From an uncultured Bacillota bacterium (lineage in GTDB: Bacteria; Bacillota_I; Bacilli_A; RF39; UBA660), in NCBI GenBank assembly GCA_947176475.1, contig CAMWQX010000088.1:1-5685 (forward strand): a stretch of 5,685 nucleotides of DNA. Direction: 5' to 3'. Shown here piece after piece: positions 1 through 5,685 of the stretch (its first letter is position 1; each line of letters begins with the position of its first letter). The notes below the pieces were generated by a model. The model saw only the letters and a list, made by a program, of their open reading frames with translations, was not told the origin of the DNA and made no database searches. The position numbers and the translations under genes were made by a program.

Positions 1-7
1 CAACAAG

Positions 8-343
8 ATGATTGAAATAGTATCATTGATGTTAAAGATAAATATCGATTTAAAATCTATTCGAACATTCATCAGATTAGTCTTAAAATCTTTAGAAGAA
101 GGCATAACTAATCCATCAGAAAAGTATCAAACCTTTAAAGCTAAATTGGCAAACTCCATATCTCAAGAACAAATGGACTACTTAGATGAATTATATGAAG
201 CCTTCACCGAAGATAATTCCCTATGGATGAATGACTTTATGGAATATCTAGATGAAGTCTTAAAACAAGTAAATGAATTTGATACATATAGTTATGAATT
301 TGAACAAGCCAAACAATTATTAAAAGTCGAAAATGGTAACTAA
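8..343 (+). CDS. Hypothetical helical acidic protein, possibly 5'-truncated by the window edge
   Basis: I do not recognise this protein. The reading frame is open to the left edge of the window (the two codons before the ATG are sense), and the few bases before the ATG do not show a ribosome binding site. The true start may therefore lie outside the window. A second in-frame ATG at 29 also lacks a clear Shine-Dalgarno sequence. The 111 visible residues have no cysteine, no membrane segment and no obvious signal peptide. A basic, hydrophobic N-terminal stretch (about residues 8-28) is followed by Glu/Asp-rich predicted helices. The segments around residues 55-67 and 77-92 have spaced Leu, Tyr, Phe and acidic residues suggesting an amphipathic helical bundle. 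It could be a small cytosolic protein or the C-terminal domain of a larger one. An intrinsic terminator overlaps its stop codon, so it ends a transcription unit separate from the next gene. Confidence 0.6.
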   Translation: MIEIVSLMLKINIDLKSIRTFIRLVLKSLEEGITNPSEKYQTFKAKLANSISQEQMDYLDELYEAFTEDNSLWMNDFMEYLDEVLKQVNEFDTYSYEFEQAKQLLKVENGN

Positions 344-360
344 TTACCATTTTTTTCTTT
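330..360 (+). terminator. Intrinsic terminator overlapping the stop codon of the first gene
   Basis: A perfect inverted repeat AAATGGTAA (331-339) / TTACCATTT (344-352) has a 4-nt loop, and A330/T353 can extend it to 10 bp. It runs directly into a T-rich tract (351-356 and 358-360, broken by one C). The left arm lies inside the coding sequence and the stop codon TAA (341-343) lies in the loop, so the gene's last codons double as the terminator stem. Confidence 0.85.
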
Positions 361-386
361 GTTTTTTGTCACATTTATGATTGTTT

Positions 387-415
387 TTGTTTTTATATTT
401 TATATGGTGTATAAT
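387..415 (+). promoter_or_regulatory. Probable sigma-A promoter of the tagO-HAD unit
   Basis: A perfect TATAAT -10 hexamer lies at 410-415. A partial -35, TTGTTT, lies at 387-392 with a 17-nt spacer (three of six bases match TTGACA). The promoter sits just after the previous terminator and ends 20 nt before the ATG at 436, leaving room for the ribosome binding site. The -10 is convincing and the -35 is weak. Confidence 0.65.
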
Positions 416-421
416 TAAGTT

Positions 422-430
422 AGGGAAGTG
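422..430 (+). promoter_or_regulatory. Ribosome binding site fixing the start of tagO
   Basis: AGGGAAGTG matches seven of nine positions of the Gram-positive consensus AAGGAGGTG and sits 5 nt before ATG 436. This supports that ATG as the start. Confidence 0.8.
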
Positions 431-435
431 ATAAA

Positions 436-1491
436 ATGAATCTTTATATAAATGGTTATAATATCTTCTTGATTGTTTTGATAACTTTTTTATCATCTGT
501 TATCTTAACACCTATCGTTAAAAAAATTGCACATCATATTAATGCTGTTGATAAACCTGATCATAAAAGAAAAGTTCATGCAACCGTTATGCCACGTCTT
601 GGTGGACTTGCTATTTTCTTTTCCTTCTTAGTTGGTTATATGCTTTTTGCCCCAAAGACTACGCAAATGCTATCAGTTTTAATTGCGGGATTTGTCATCG
701 TCATCGTGGGAATGATTGATGATGTCCACACTCTTCCGCCCAAATATAAGCTTATCGGGCAAATAATTGCTGCTTGTATTGTTGCGTTTTATGGCAATAT
801 CATCTTTGATGATATGAAGATATTTGGTATCCAATTTCGCTTTGGCCTTCTATCTTATCCTTTAACTATATTCTTTATAATATCGATTATTAATGCAATT
901 AATTTTGCTGACGGACTAGATGGTTTAGCCGCTGGAACTTCCACAATCTATTTCTTTACTATTGCCATTATTGGTTTCATTATGAATAAACTAGGCGGTT
1001 TAGATGTTATCCTTTGTCTTATTATGGCTGGATCTTGCATTGGCTTCTTAATATATAATTTTGCACCTGCTTCCATCTTTATGGGAGATGCGGGAAGTAT
1101 GTTCTTAGGACTAATTATTTCCATAATTGCTCTTCTTGGATTTAAAACAGCAACCATTACATCTTTAATAATTCCATTATTACTTCTATTCGTGCCAATA
1201 TTAGATACAATTCTCGCTATGGGAAGAAGAGTTATAAGTGGAAGAAGCATTGGATCTGCCGACCGTGAACACTTACATCATCAAATTCTAAAGACGACTA
1301 AATCAACTAGTAAATCGGTTCTTCTTATGTATGCTATCAATGCCTTATTTGCCTGTGTATCCATATTCTATACATTAGGAGATAAAAAAGTAAGTATGAT
1401 TCTTTATATTGTATTACTATTACTATTCCTTCTTTTAGTATTTAAAACGGATATATTATTTGAACACAATTACGAAAATAAAAAGAAATAG
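436..1491 (+). CDS. tagO: TagO/WecA-family undecaprenyl-phosphate sugar-1-phosphate transferase
   Basis: This integral membrane enzyme transfers a sugar-1-phosphate, typically GlcNAc-1-P from UDP-GlcNAc, onto undecaprenyl phosphate, the first step of wall teichoic acid or other surface-glycan synthesis. All hallmark cytoplasmic motifs are visible: a basic KPDHKRKVH loop and PRLGG (about 40-57), the Mg-binding Asp pair in MIDD (95-96), the NFADGLDGL segment (156-164), GDAGS (217-221), and DREHLHH (276-282). The last motif is the HxHH form typical of WecA/TagO rather than the HHHxE form of MraY, so I call it TagO-like and not the peptidoglycan enzyme. About eleven hydrophobic segments can be drawn (near 10-30, 50-71, 79-95, 106-120, 141-157, 168-184, 190-207, 220-235, 241-258, 294-313 and 319-336). 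At 351 residues it has the normal family length and ends in a short basic tail. It has its own promoter and ribosome binding site, and a HAD phosphatase follows after 7 nt. The exact sugar, and whether the product is teichoic acid, cannot be told from this window. Confidence 0.9.
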   Translation: MNLYINGYNIFLIVLITFLSSVILTPIVKKIAHHINAVDKPDHKRKVHATVMPRLGGLAIFFSFLVGYMLFAPKTTQMLSVLIAGFVIVIVGMIDDVHTLPPKYKLIGQIIAACIVAFYGNIIFDDMKIFGIQFRFGLLSYPLTIFFIISIINAINFADGLDGLAAGTSTIYFFTIAIIGFIMNKLGGLDVILCLIMAGSCIGFLIYNFAPASIFMGDAGSMFLGLIISIIALLGFKTATITSLIIPLLLLFVPILDTILAMGRRVISGRSIGSADREHLHHQILKTTKSTSKSVLLMYAINALFACVSIFYTLGDKKVSMILYIVLLLLFLLLVFKTDILFEHNYENKKK

Positions 1492-1498
1492 GTGAGTT

Positions 1499-2065
1499 AT
1501 GAAGATTAATTTATATGACTTTGATAAAACCATTTATGATGGCGACTCATCAACTGATTTTTTCTTTTTTTCTCTTACTAAGTATCCCAAGATTATCACA
1601 TGTCTTCCTAAAATTGCTGTCGCAGGTATTAAGTACAAGCTTAAAATGGTAAGTAAAACGGATATGAAAGAAGTAATATTTTCCTTTGTCAAATATATTC
1701 CTGATATGGATGAGCATATTACATCTTTCTGGGAAACTCATCGATGCAACTTAAAAGATTTTTATATGAAGACTAAACACGATAAAGATGTCATTATCTC
1801 AGCATCACCTGAGTTCTTACTTAAACCTATAACTGATGAATTAAAAGTTAAGAAACTCATTGGCTCAAGAGTCGATATAAAAACAGGTAAGTTTACGGGT
1901 CTTAATTGTCATGGTGAAGAAAAAGTTAAGAGACTAAATAAAGAATATAAAGATTATGAAGTTATGTCATCTTACTCTGATAGCTTATCGGATATTCCCA
2001 TTTTAAAATTAGCAAAAAAGCAATATATTGTAAAAAAAGATAAATTAACCGAAGTCAAATATTAA
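1499..2065 (+). CDS. HAD-superfamily subclass IB phosphatase (phosphoserine-phosphatase-like fold)
   Basis: A 188-residue phosphohydrolase with all four HAD motifs. Motif I is DFDKT, with nucleophile Asp7 and general acid/base Asp9. Motif II is the Ser in IISAS (Ser101 or Ser103). Motif III is Lys142 in GEEKVKRL. Motif IV is YSDSLSD, with Mg-binding Asp161 and Asp165. The C1 cap, between motifs I and II (about 14-95), starts with a run of Phe and contains a hydrophobic and basic stretch (about 21-50) that could bind a membrane or lipid substrate. Motif IV in this form is typical of HAD-IB enzymes such as the CicA/YfhB-like groups. SerB is less likely because it normally carries a GDGxND-type motif. 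The start follows an AGGTGA ribosome binding site that overlaps the tagO stop codon, so the two genes are co-transcribed and probably translationally linked. The substrate is unknown. The tagO context hints at envelope or lipid phosphate metabolism, which is inference. Codons near 1558-1571 contain T6-C-T7. Confidence 0.83.
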   Translation: MKINLYDFDKTIYDGDSSTDFFFFSLTKYPKIITCLPKIAVAGIKYKLKMVSKTDMKEVIFSFVKYIPDMDEHITSFWETHRCNLKDFYMKTKHDKDVIISASPEFLLKPITDELKVKKLIGSRVDIKTGKFTGLNCHGEEKVKRLNKEYKDYEVMSSYSDSLSDIPILKLAKKQYIVKKDKLTEVKY

Positions 2066-2099
2066 AAATTATTGATATTCGACAAAATAATACTAAATT

Positions 2100-2124
2100 A
2101 GAACAAATTTACTGTTCTTTTTTT
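2100..2124 (+). terminator. Probable intrinsic terminator after the HAD gene
   Basis: AGAACA (2100-2105) pairs with TGTTCT (2113-2118) around a 7-nt loop, and the 3' arm runs into seven consecutive T (2118-2124). The stem is only 6 bp, so termination may be partial. Confidence 0.65.
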
Positions 2125-2137
2125 GTGGATTATCTTT

Positions 2138-2143
2138 TATAAT
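2138..2143 (+). promoter_or_regulatory. Probable -10 box of the ABC transporter promoter
   Basis: A perfect TATAAT lies 27 nt before the ATG at 2171, directly downstream of the terminator. No good -35 is present: the 17-nt-spaced position (2115-2120) reads TTCTTT and overlaps the terminator. Either the promoter is weak and activator-dependent, or it relies on the -10 alone. Confidence 0.5.
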
Positions 2144-2154
2144 AACAACCCAAG

Positions 2155-2164
2155 AAAGGAAGTG
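2155..2164 (+). promoter_or_regulatory. Strong ribosome binding site for the ABC transporter gene
   Basis: AAAGGAAGTG matches eight of nine positions of AAGGAGGTG and lies 6 nt before ATG 2171, which fixes the start. Confidence 0.85.
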
Positions 2165-2170
2165 TAGTAT

Positions 2171-4087
2171 ATGTTAGTAATTAAAGATGTAAAAATGCAG
2201 TTTAAGAAAAATGATGAATTAGTCCTAAAGGGCATAAATTTAAGATTTCCTGATAAGGGACTTATCTGTATAGTAGGGGAATCTGGTTCTGGCAAATCAA
2301 CTCTTTTAAATATTATTGCAGGATTTATTAAGCCATCCTATGGACAAATTTTATATCATAACCGTGATATAACTAAACTTAAGAAATGGGAACTAAATAG
2401 TTATCATCAACATGTTCTTGGTTTCATTCACCAAAATTACAATAATTTAAACTATTTAAGTGTTAAAGAAAATGTCTGTCTAAAATCTAAGGATAGGAAT
2501 ATCGATGCCATTTTAGAAAAGTTAAATATTTTAAAAAACAAAAAGAAAAAAGTTAATAAACTAAGTGGTGGAGAACAACAACGTGTTGCCATAGCACGTA
2601 CTATTGTAAGTAACTCCGAATTTATCCTCGCTGATGAACCCACGGGTTCACTAGATTCTAAAACGGGTATTAAGATAATGGATATTTTAAAGAAAGAATC
2701 CGAAAATAAACTTGTTATTGTTATAACTCACAATGAAAATCATGCCGAGTATTATGCTGATCGTATTATTACAATGCAGGATGGTCTAATTACTAATGAC
2801 ACTGATCATCTTGAACTAGAATCAAGCAATAGAACATTTAAATTCAATAAAAAGGGTATAAAGCCATCAAAGATACTTAATATCGTCAAAAATAATCTAA
2901 TATCTAAATTAAAGCGAAATATCTTAACCACTATTGCCTTCAGTGTTGGTTTAATAACTCTTTTATTAGTACTAGGGATAAGTTCAGGATTTAATGCCGC
3001 CATTGATCGTGAAGAAAAAGCTTCTTTAAGTCGCTATCCCTTATATATTTCTCGTAATAGCAGAGACATTGGAAAAGAATTAAAGGATATAATATCTCCT
3101 TCTAAAGAGGATAATAATAATCAAGTAAATATTGTTTCTAATGATTATAAAAACGTTATTGATAAGAAATATTTAAAACATATAGATCAAATTAAAGATA
3201 ATACTACTTCCATTGAATATACCTACACTATTAATGGCATATATGCAAGGGTTTTTGAGAATAATGACTCCTTCTATGAAAATGTTGAACTTATTAAAGG
3301 AAATAAAATAACTAACAAATCCGAAGTATTAATCATGATTGATAATCATAATGCCATTAACGAAGCTTTCATAAACTATTTAAAATTAGATAAAAAAAGT
3401 ATTAGTTACGATAAACTTATTGGCAAATCTTTCAAAATAAAGAAAACTAAATATACCATTGTCGGTATTGTTAAAGGACGCGAAGATTCCTTCTATACTG
3501 AAGTATCTGGAACTCTTTTTACAAGTGATAATTTTAAAGATTTAATTCCTACTGAAATATATCTTTATCCTAAAGATTATGAAAATAAAGAGATTATTAA
3601 AAAACATTTAGATTCCTATGAGAGTGTATCTTACACAGATTATGCAACAACTTTTAAAGATATGTCTAAAACGATTATGCAAGCCATAACTGTTGTATTA
3701 ATTGCTTTCAGCTCTATATCTTTATTTGTATCAACTATTATGATAGCTATAATCACTTACATTTCCGTAATGGAAAGAATAAGAGATATAGGTATCTTAA
3801 AGTCCTTAGGTTTTAAAAATCGTGATATCAAATGTATCTTCTACTTAGAAAATATCTTTATTGCTATTCTATCTACTATTGCTAGTATTGCTATTACTTA
3901 TGCCATAAGTATCCCAATAAACAATGTTCTAGAACACTACACCGGAATGTCTAATATCTTGTTGTTAACTTTAAACAACTCTAAATATATTCTATATCTA
4001 AGTATTGTTATAAGCCTTATTGGAAGTTTTATGCCAATAAGAAAAATCAAAAAATATAATATAATTGATACATTGCGATATGAATAG
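2171..4087 (+). CDS. MacB-type ABC transporter, ATPase fused to FtsX-like permease
   Basis: The N-terminal half (about 1-215) is a complete LolD/MacB-like ATPase: Walker A GESGSGKST (36-44, Lys42), Q-loop Gln88, signature LSGGEQQR (131-138), Walker B FILADE (151-156, catalytic Glu156), D-loop SLD (160-162) and switch His187. A linker leads to a first membrane helix (about 251-273). Next comes a roughly 225-residue extracytoplasmic domain, then three more helices (about 503-533, 560-583 and 605-622). MERIRDIGILKSLGF (534-548) is the classic cytoplasmic coupling loop of FtsX/MacB permeases. At 638 residues it matches MacB's length and domain order. Such proteins work as homodimers that couple ATP use to periplasmic or extracytoplasmic conformational change rather than moving substrate through the membrane. 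In Gram-positives they are linked to peptide or antibiotic export, or to sensing. No MacA-like adaptor, two-component system or precursor peptide gene is present, so the substrate is unknown. Its extracytoplasmic region is much more AT-rich than dusB and rich in Lys, Asn and Ile. A Lys-rich run (122-130) precedes the signature motif and is encoded by A-tracts (2533-2551). Confidence 0.9.
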   Translation: MLVIKDVKMQFKKNDELVLKGINLRFPDKGLICIVGESGSGKSTLLNIIAGFIKPSYGQILYHNRDITKLKKWELNSYHQHVLGFIHQNYNNLNYLSVKENVCLKSKDRNIDAILEKLNILKNKKKKVNKLSGGEQQRVAIARTIVSNSEFILADEPTGSLDSKTGIKIMDILKKESENKLVIVITHNENHAEYYADRIITMQDGLITNDTDHLELESSNRTFKFNKKGIKPSKILNIVKNNLISKLKRNILTTIAFSVGLITLLLVLGISSGFNAAIDREEKASLSRYPLYISRNSRDIGKELKDIISPSKEDNNNQVNIVSNDYKNVIDKKYLKHIDQIKDNTTSIEYTYTINGIYARVFENNDSFYENVELIKGNKITNKSEVLIMIDNHNAINEAFINYLKLDKKSISYDKLIGKSFKIKKTKYTIVGIVKGREDSFYTEVSGTLFTSDNFKDLIPTEIYLYPKDYENKEIIKKHLDSYESVSYTDYATTFKDMSKTIMQAITVVLIAFSSISLFVSTIMIAIITYISVMERIRDIGILKSLGFKNRDIKCIFYLENIFIAILSTIASIAITYAISIPINNVLEHYTGMSNILLLTLNNSKYILYLSIVISLIGSFMPIRKIKKYNIIDTLRYE

Positions 4088-4131
4088 TGTCAAAACCATA
4101 TTTTCTTAGCTAAATAATAAAGTATCAATGT

Positions 4132-4137
4132 TATACT
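4132..4137 (+). promoter_or_regulatory. Possible -10 box upstream of pduL
   Basis: TATACT differs from TATAAT by one base and lies in the 65-nt gap between the ABC gene and pduL. No convincing -35 is found at 16-18 nt, and transcription from it would start almost on top of the pduL ribosome binding site (GGTGG, 4144-4148). It may be chance in AT-rich DNA. Because no terminator separates the genes, read-through from the ABC gene is an equally good source of pduL transcript. Confidence 0.3.
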
Positions 4138-4152
4138 AATGATGGTGGTATT

Positions 4153-4716
4153 ATGAAAACTATAATTGGTGTTAGCAATCGACACGTTCATTTAAAAAAA
4201 GAAGTATGGGAAACCTTATTTGGCGATATTCCCATGGAAAAACGTAATGATTTAGGTCAACCAGGACAATTTGCAACGACCTCTACAGTTGATATAAGCT
4301 ATAATGGCGTAACTATTGAACATGTAAGAGTAATCGGTCCTATTCGTAACTATAATCAAATTGAAATATCGGCATCAGATGCAAAATTTTTAGGTGTAAA
4401 TCCTCCCAGAAGACAAAGTGGTGATCTAGAAGGTTCTCTACCTATAACTTTAATTGGTCCAAAAGGAAGAGTTGATTTAGAAAATGGCTTAATCCTTGCC
4501 GAAATGCATATTCACATGACTCCCGAAATGTCTTCTGATCTAAATTTAGTTGATAAACAAGTTTTGCCAGTATACTTAGGTAATAAACACCTTTTCGATG
4601 CCAAGGTTAAGGTAAGCCATCCCGCAGCCCTAGAACTTCATATTGACACCGATGAAGGAACCCTTTATAATCTAAAAACAGGTACGGAAGTAGATGTTAA
4701 AATATGTGGAAAATAG
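4153..4716 (+). CDS. pduL: PduL-family phosphate acyltransferase (phosphotransacetylase), cytosolic form
   Basis: PduL reversibly converts an acyl-CoA plus phosphate into acyl phosphate plus CoA, with propionyl-CoA in microcompartments and probably acetyl-CoA here. Family hallmarks are clear: GVSNRHVHL (6-14), LGQPGQFA (34-41), GPIRNYNQIEIS (62-73), RRQSGDLEGS (86-95), AEMHIHMTP (116-124) and ALELHIDTDE (159-168). By family knowledge of PduL structures, the two-zinc site and catalytic residues should be His11, His13, Glu71, His119, His121 and His163, with Arg65 binding phosphate; all are present. The protein begins directly at the first beta-barrel strand, lacks the N-terminal encapsulation peptide of microcompartment PduL, and has no shell genes beside it. 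It is therefore probably soluble and supplies acetyl phosphate to acetate kinase for ATP. The segment before HIHM reads AEM, where many homologues have an Arg just before the His. Start ATG 4153 follows GGTGG by 4 nt. Its end overlaps dusB by 13 nt. Confidence 0.9.
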   Translation: MKTIIGVSNRHVHLKKEVWETLFGDIPMEKRNDLGQPGQFATTSTVDISYNGVTIEHVRVIGPIRNYNQIEISASDAKFLGVNPPRRQSGDLEGSLPITLIGPKGRVDLENGLILAEMHIHMTPEMSSDLNLVDKQVLPVYLGNKHLFDAKVKVSHPAALELHIDTDEGTLYNLKTGTEVDVKICGK

Positions 4717-5681
4717 GAAATATAGAAATAAAAAATAGAATAGTTCTAGCACCCATGGCAGGTATAAGTAACACTTCATATCGCAAAATTATTAAAGAAA
4801 TGGGAGCTGGCTTAATATATGCCGAAATGGTGAGTGATAAAGCCATTACTTATGGCAATGAAAAGACTTTTGATTTACTTAAGATGGACGAATCAGAAAG
4901 ACCAATCGCTCAACAAATATTTGGTTCGGATGTCGATTCCTTTGTAACAGCGGCCAAAAAAATTGAAGCGGATATGAAACCGGATATTATTGATATCAAC
5001 ATGGGATGTCCTGTTCCTAAAATAGCCGTTCGTTCTCAAGCGGGATCTGCTCTTTTAAAAAATCCCGAAAAGATATATGAAATTGTTAAATCTGTCGTTG
5101 AATCCGTCAATATTCCTGTAACTGTTAAAATAAGGAGTGGGTGGGATAGCAATTCTATCAATGCCGTAGAAGTTGCTAAGCAAATTGAAAGGGCTGGAGC
5201 CAAAGCTATTACCATTCATGCTCGTACTCGTGCTCAAGGATACTCGGGACAAGCCGATTGGAATATCATAAAAGCGGTTAAGGAAAGTGTTAAAATTCCG
5301 GTTATCGGTAATGGTGATGTAACAAGTTGTTATTTTGCCAAAAAAATGCTTGAAGAAACAGGCTGTGATGCTGTCATGATTGGAAGAGGAGTACTCGGTA
5401 ATCCTTGGCTTATCAAAGAATGTGTTGAATACTTAGAAGATGGAACCGAACCAACAGAGATTCAACCTCGAGAAAAAATAGCCATGCTAAAAAGACACTT
5501 TGACTTACTTGTTCAAGATAAATCCGAAAAACAAGCCATACTAGAGATTCGTACTCATGCTTTATGGTATATCAAAGGATTAAAGGGAAGTGCTGCTATT
5601 AAAAATCAAATATGTCAAACTAAATCTAAAGATGAAATGTTTAGCATATTAGATAATTATTTAAATAACTTAGACATCTAA
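4704..5681 (+). CDS. dusB: tRNA-dihydrouridine synthase (DusB family)
   Basis: This FMN- and NADPH-dependent enzyme reduces specific uridines in the tRNA D-loop to dihydrouridine. The TIM-barrel domain shows the FMN-binding APMAGISNTSYR (16-27), AQQIFGS (69-75), DINMGCPVPK with catalytic Cys102, VKIRSGWD (141-148), IHARTRAQGYSG (171-182, FMN/substrate His172 and Arg174), GNGDV (202-206) and MIGRGVLGNPWL (225-236). A helical C-terminal domain (about 255-325) completes the protein. At 325 residues it is of normal length and appears intact. ATG 4704 is preferred because its product begins with the canonical IGNIEIKNRIVLAPMAG strand. That start lies inside pduL in another frame, with only a distant GGAAG (4686-4690) upstream, so translation is probably coupled to pduL termination at 4716. 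The loop after CPVPK reads IAVRSQAGSAL, a mild departure from the usual Lys-Asn-Gly type sequence. The stop is four bases before the window end. Confidence 0.95.
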   Translation: MWKIGNIEIKNRIVLAPMAGISNTSYRKIIKEMGAGLIYAEMVSDKAITYGNEKTFDLLKMDESERPIAQQIFGSDVDSFVTAAKKIEADMKPDIIDINMGCPVPKIAVRSQAGSALLKNPEKIYEIVKSVVESVNIPVTVKIRSGWDSNSINAVEVAKQIERAGAKAITIHARTRAQGYSGQADWNIIKAVKESVKIPVIGNGDVTSCYFAKKMLEETGCDAVMIGRGVLGNPWLIKECVEYLEDGTEPTEIQPREKIAMLKRHFDLLVQDKSEKQAILEIRTHALWYIKGLKGSAAIKNQICQTKSKDEMFSILDNYLNNLDI

Positions 5682-5685
5682 GTAT

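Noticed and set aside
948..1250. Minus-strand open frame of 100 codons inside tagO
   Set aside because: It lies opposite conserved tagO motifs (NFADGLDGL region to GDAGS and beyond), has no ribosome binding site and has a composition expected of an antisense shadow. The other minus-strand frames at 1550-1741, 2452-2643, 2806-3003 and 5055-5252 are rejected on the same grounds.
436..1491. MraY (peptidoglycan phospho-MurNAc-pentapeptide transferase)
   Set aside because: The late cytoplasmic motif is DREHLHH, the WecA/TagO HxHH form, not the HHHxE form of MraY, and no mur or division genes are nearby.
1499..2065. Phosphoserine phosphatase SerB
   Set aside because: Motif IV is YSDSLSD rather than the GDGxND-type form of SerB, the cap is hydrophobic, and there is no serine-biosynthesis context.
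2068..2090. AT-only inverted repeat after the HAD gene as a terminator
   Set aside because: The possible stem (ATTATT/AATAAT) has no G-C pairs and no T tract; the hairpin at 2100-2124 is the better terminator.
4106..4113. Palindrome TTAGCTAA between the ABC gene and pduL as a terminator or operator
   Set aside because: It is only 8 bp with no loop and no following T tract; such short palindromes are expected by chance in AT-rich DNA.
4153..4716. Bacterial microcompartment locus
   Set aside because: PduL starts directly at its core fold without an encapsulation peptide, and the neighbours are an ABC transporter and dusB rather than shell or signature enzymes.
1..5685. Mycoplasma-type genetic code (TGA as tryptophan)
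   Set aside because: All nine tryptophans in the six genes are TGG and no in-frame TGA is present. The absence of TGA stops (three TAA, three TAG) in only six genes is not informative by itself.

Overview
The window is AT-rich DNA with six tightly packed protein genes, all on the + strand. The low GC, the strong AAGGAGGTG-like ribosome binding sites, a TagO/WecA-type lipid-carrier glycosyltransferase and a stand-alone PduL suggest a low-GC Gram-positive (Bacillota/Bacilli-type) bacterium. It may be one of the uncultured gut Bacilli or Erysipelotrichia-like lineages, but the species cannot be named from this window. All nine tryptophan codons in the six genes are TGG and no in-frame TGA occurs, so the standard genetic code fits and a Mycoplasma-type code does not.

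Layout. (1) Bases 1-343 hold the end of, or a short complete, helical acidic protein of unknown function. It is closed by an intrinsic terminator whose stem includes its last codons. (2) A new promoter at about 387-415 drives a two-gene unit at 436-2065: a multi-pass TagO/WecA-family undecaprenyl-phosphate sugar-1-phosphate transferase and, 7 nt downstream, a small HAD-IB phosphatase. This unit ends in a short hairpin followed by seven T at 2100-2124. (3) A -10 box at 2138-2143 precedes a one-polypeptide MacB-type ABC transporter (ATPase fused to an FtsX-like permease). No terminator follows it. After 65 nt come pduL (phosphate acyltransferase) and dusB (tRNA-dihydrouridine synthase), which overlap by 13 nt.

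How they work together. The transferase starts cell-envelope glycan synthesis on undecaprenyl phosphate, and the adjoining HAD enzyme may dephosphorylate a small or lipid phosphate in the same process, which is inference. The ABC protein is probably a mechanotransmission-type exporter or extractor at the membrane. PduL lacks a microcompartment targeting peptide and probably serves as the cell's cytosolic phosphotransacetylase. DusB is a tRNA-modification housekeeping enzyme whose translation is probably coupled to pduL.

I see no mobile element, CRISPR array, tRNA, rRNA, riboswitch or defence island. This looks mostly like ordinary chromosome. The points most worth a second look are the stand-alone PduL, the tagO-HAD pairing, the very AT-rich extracytoplasmic domain of the ABC protein, and the unidentified first gene.
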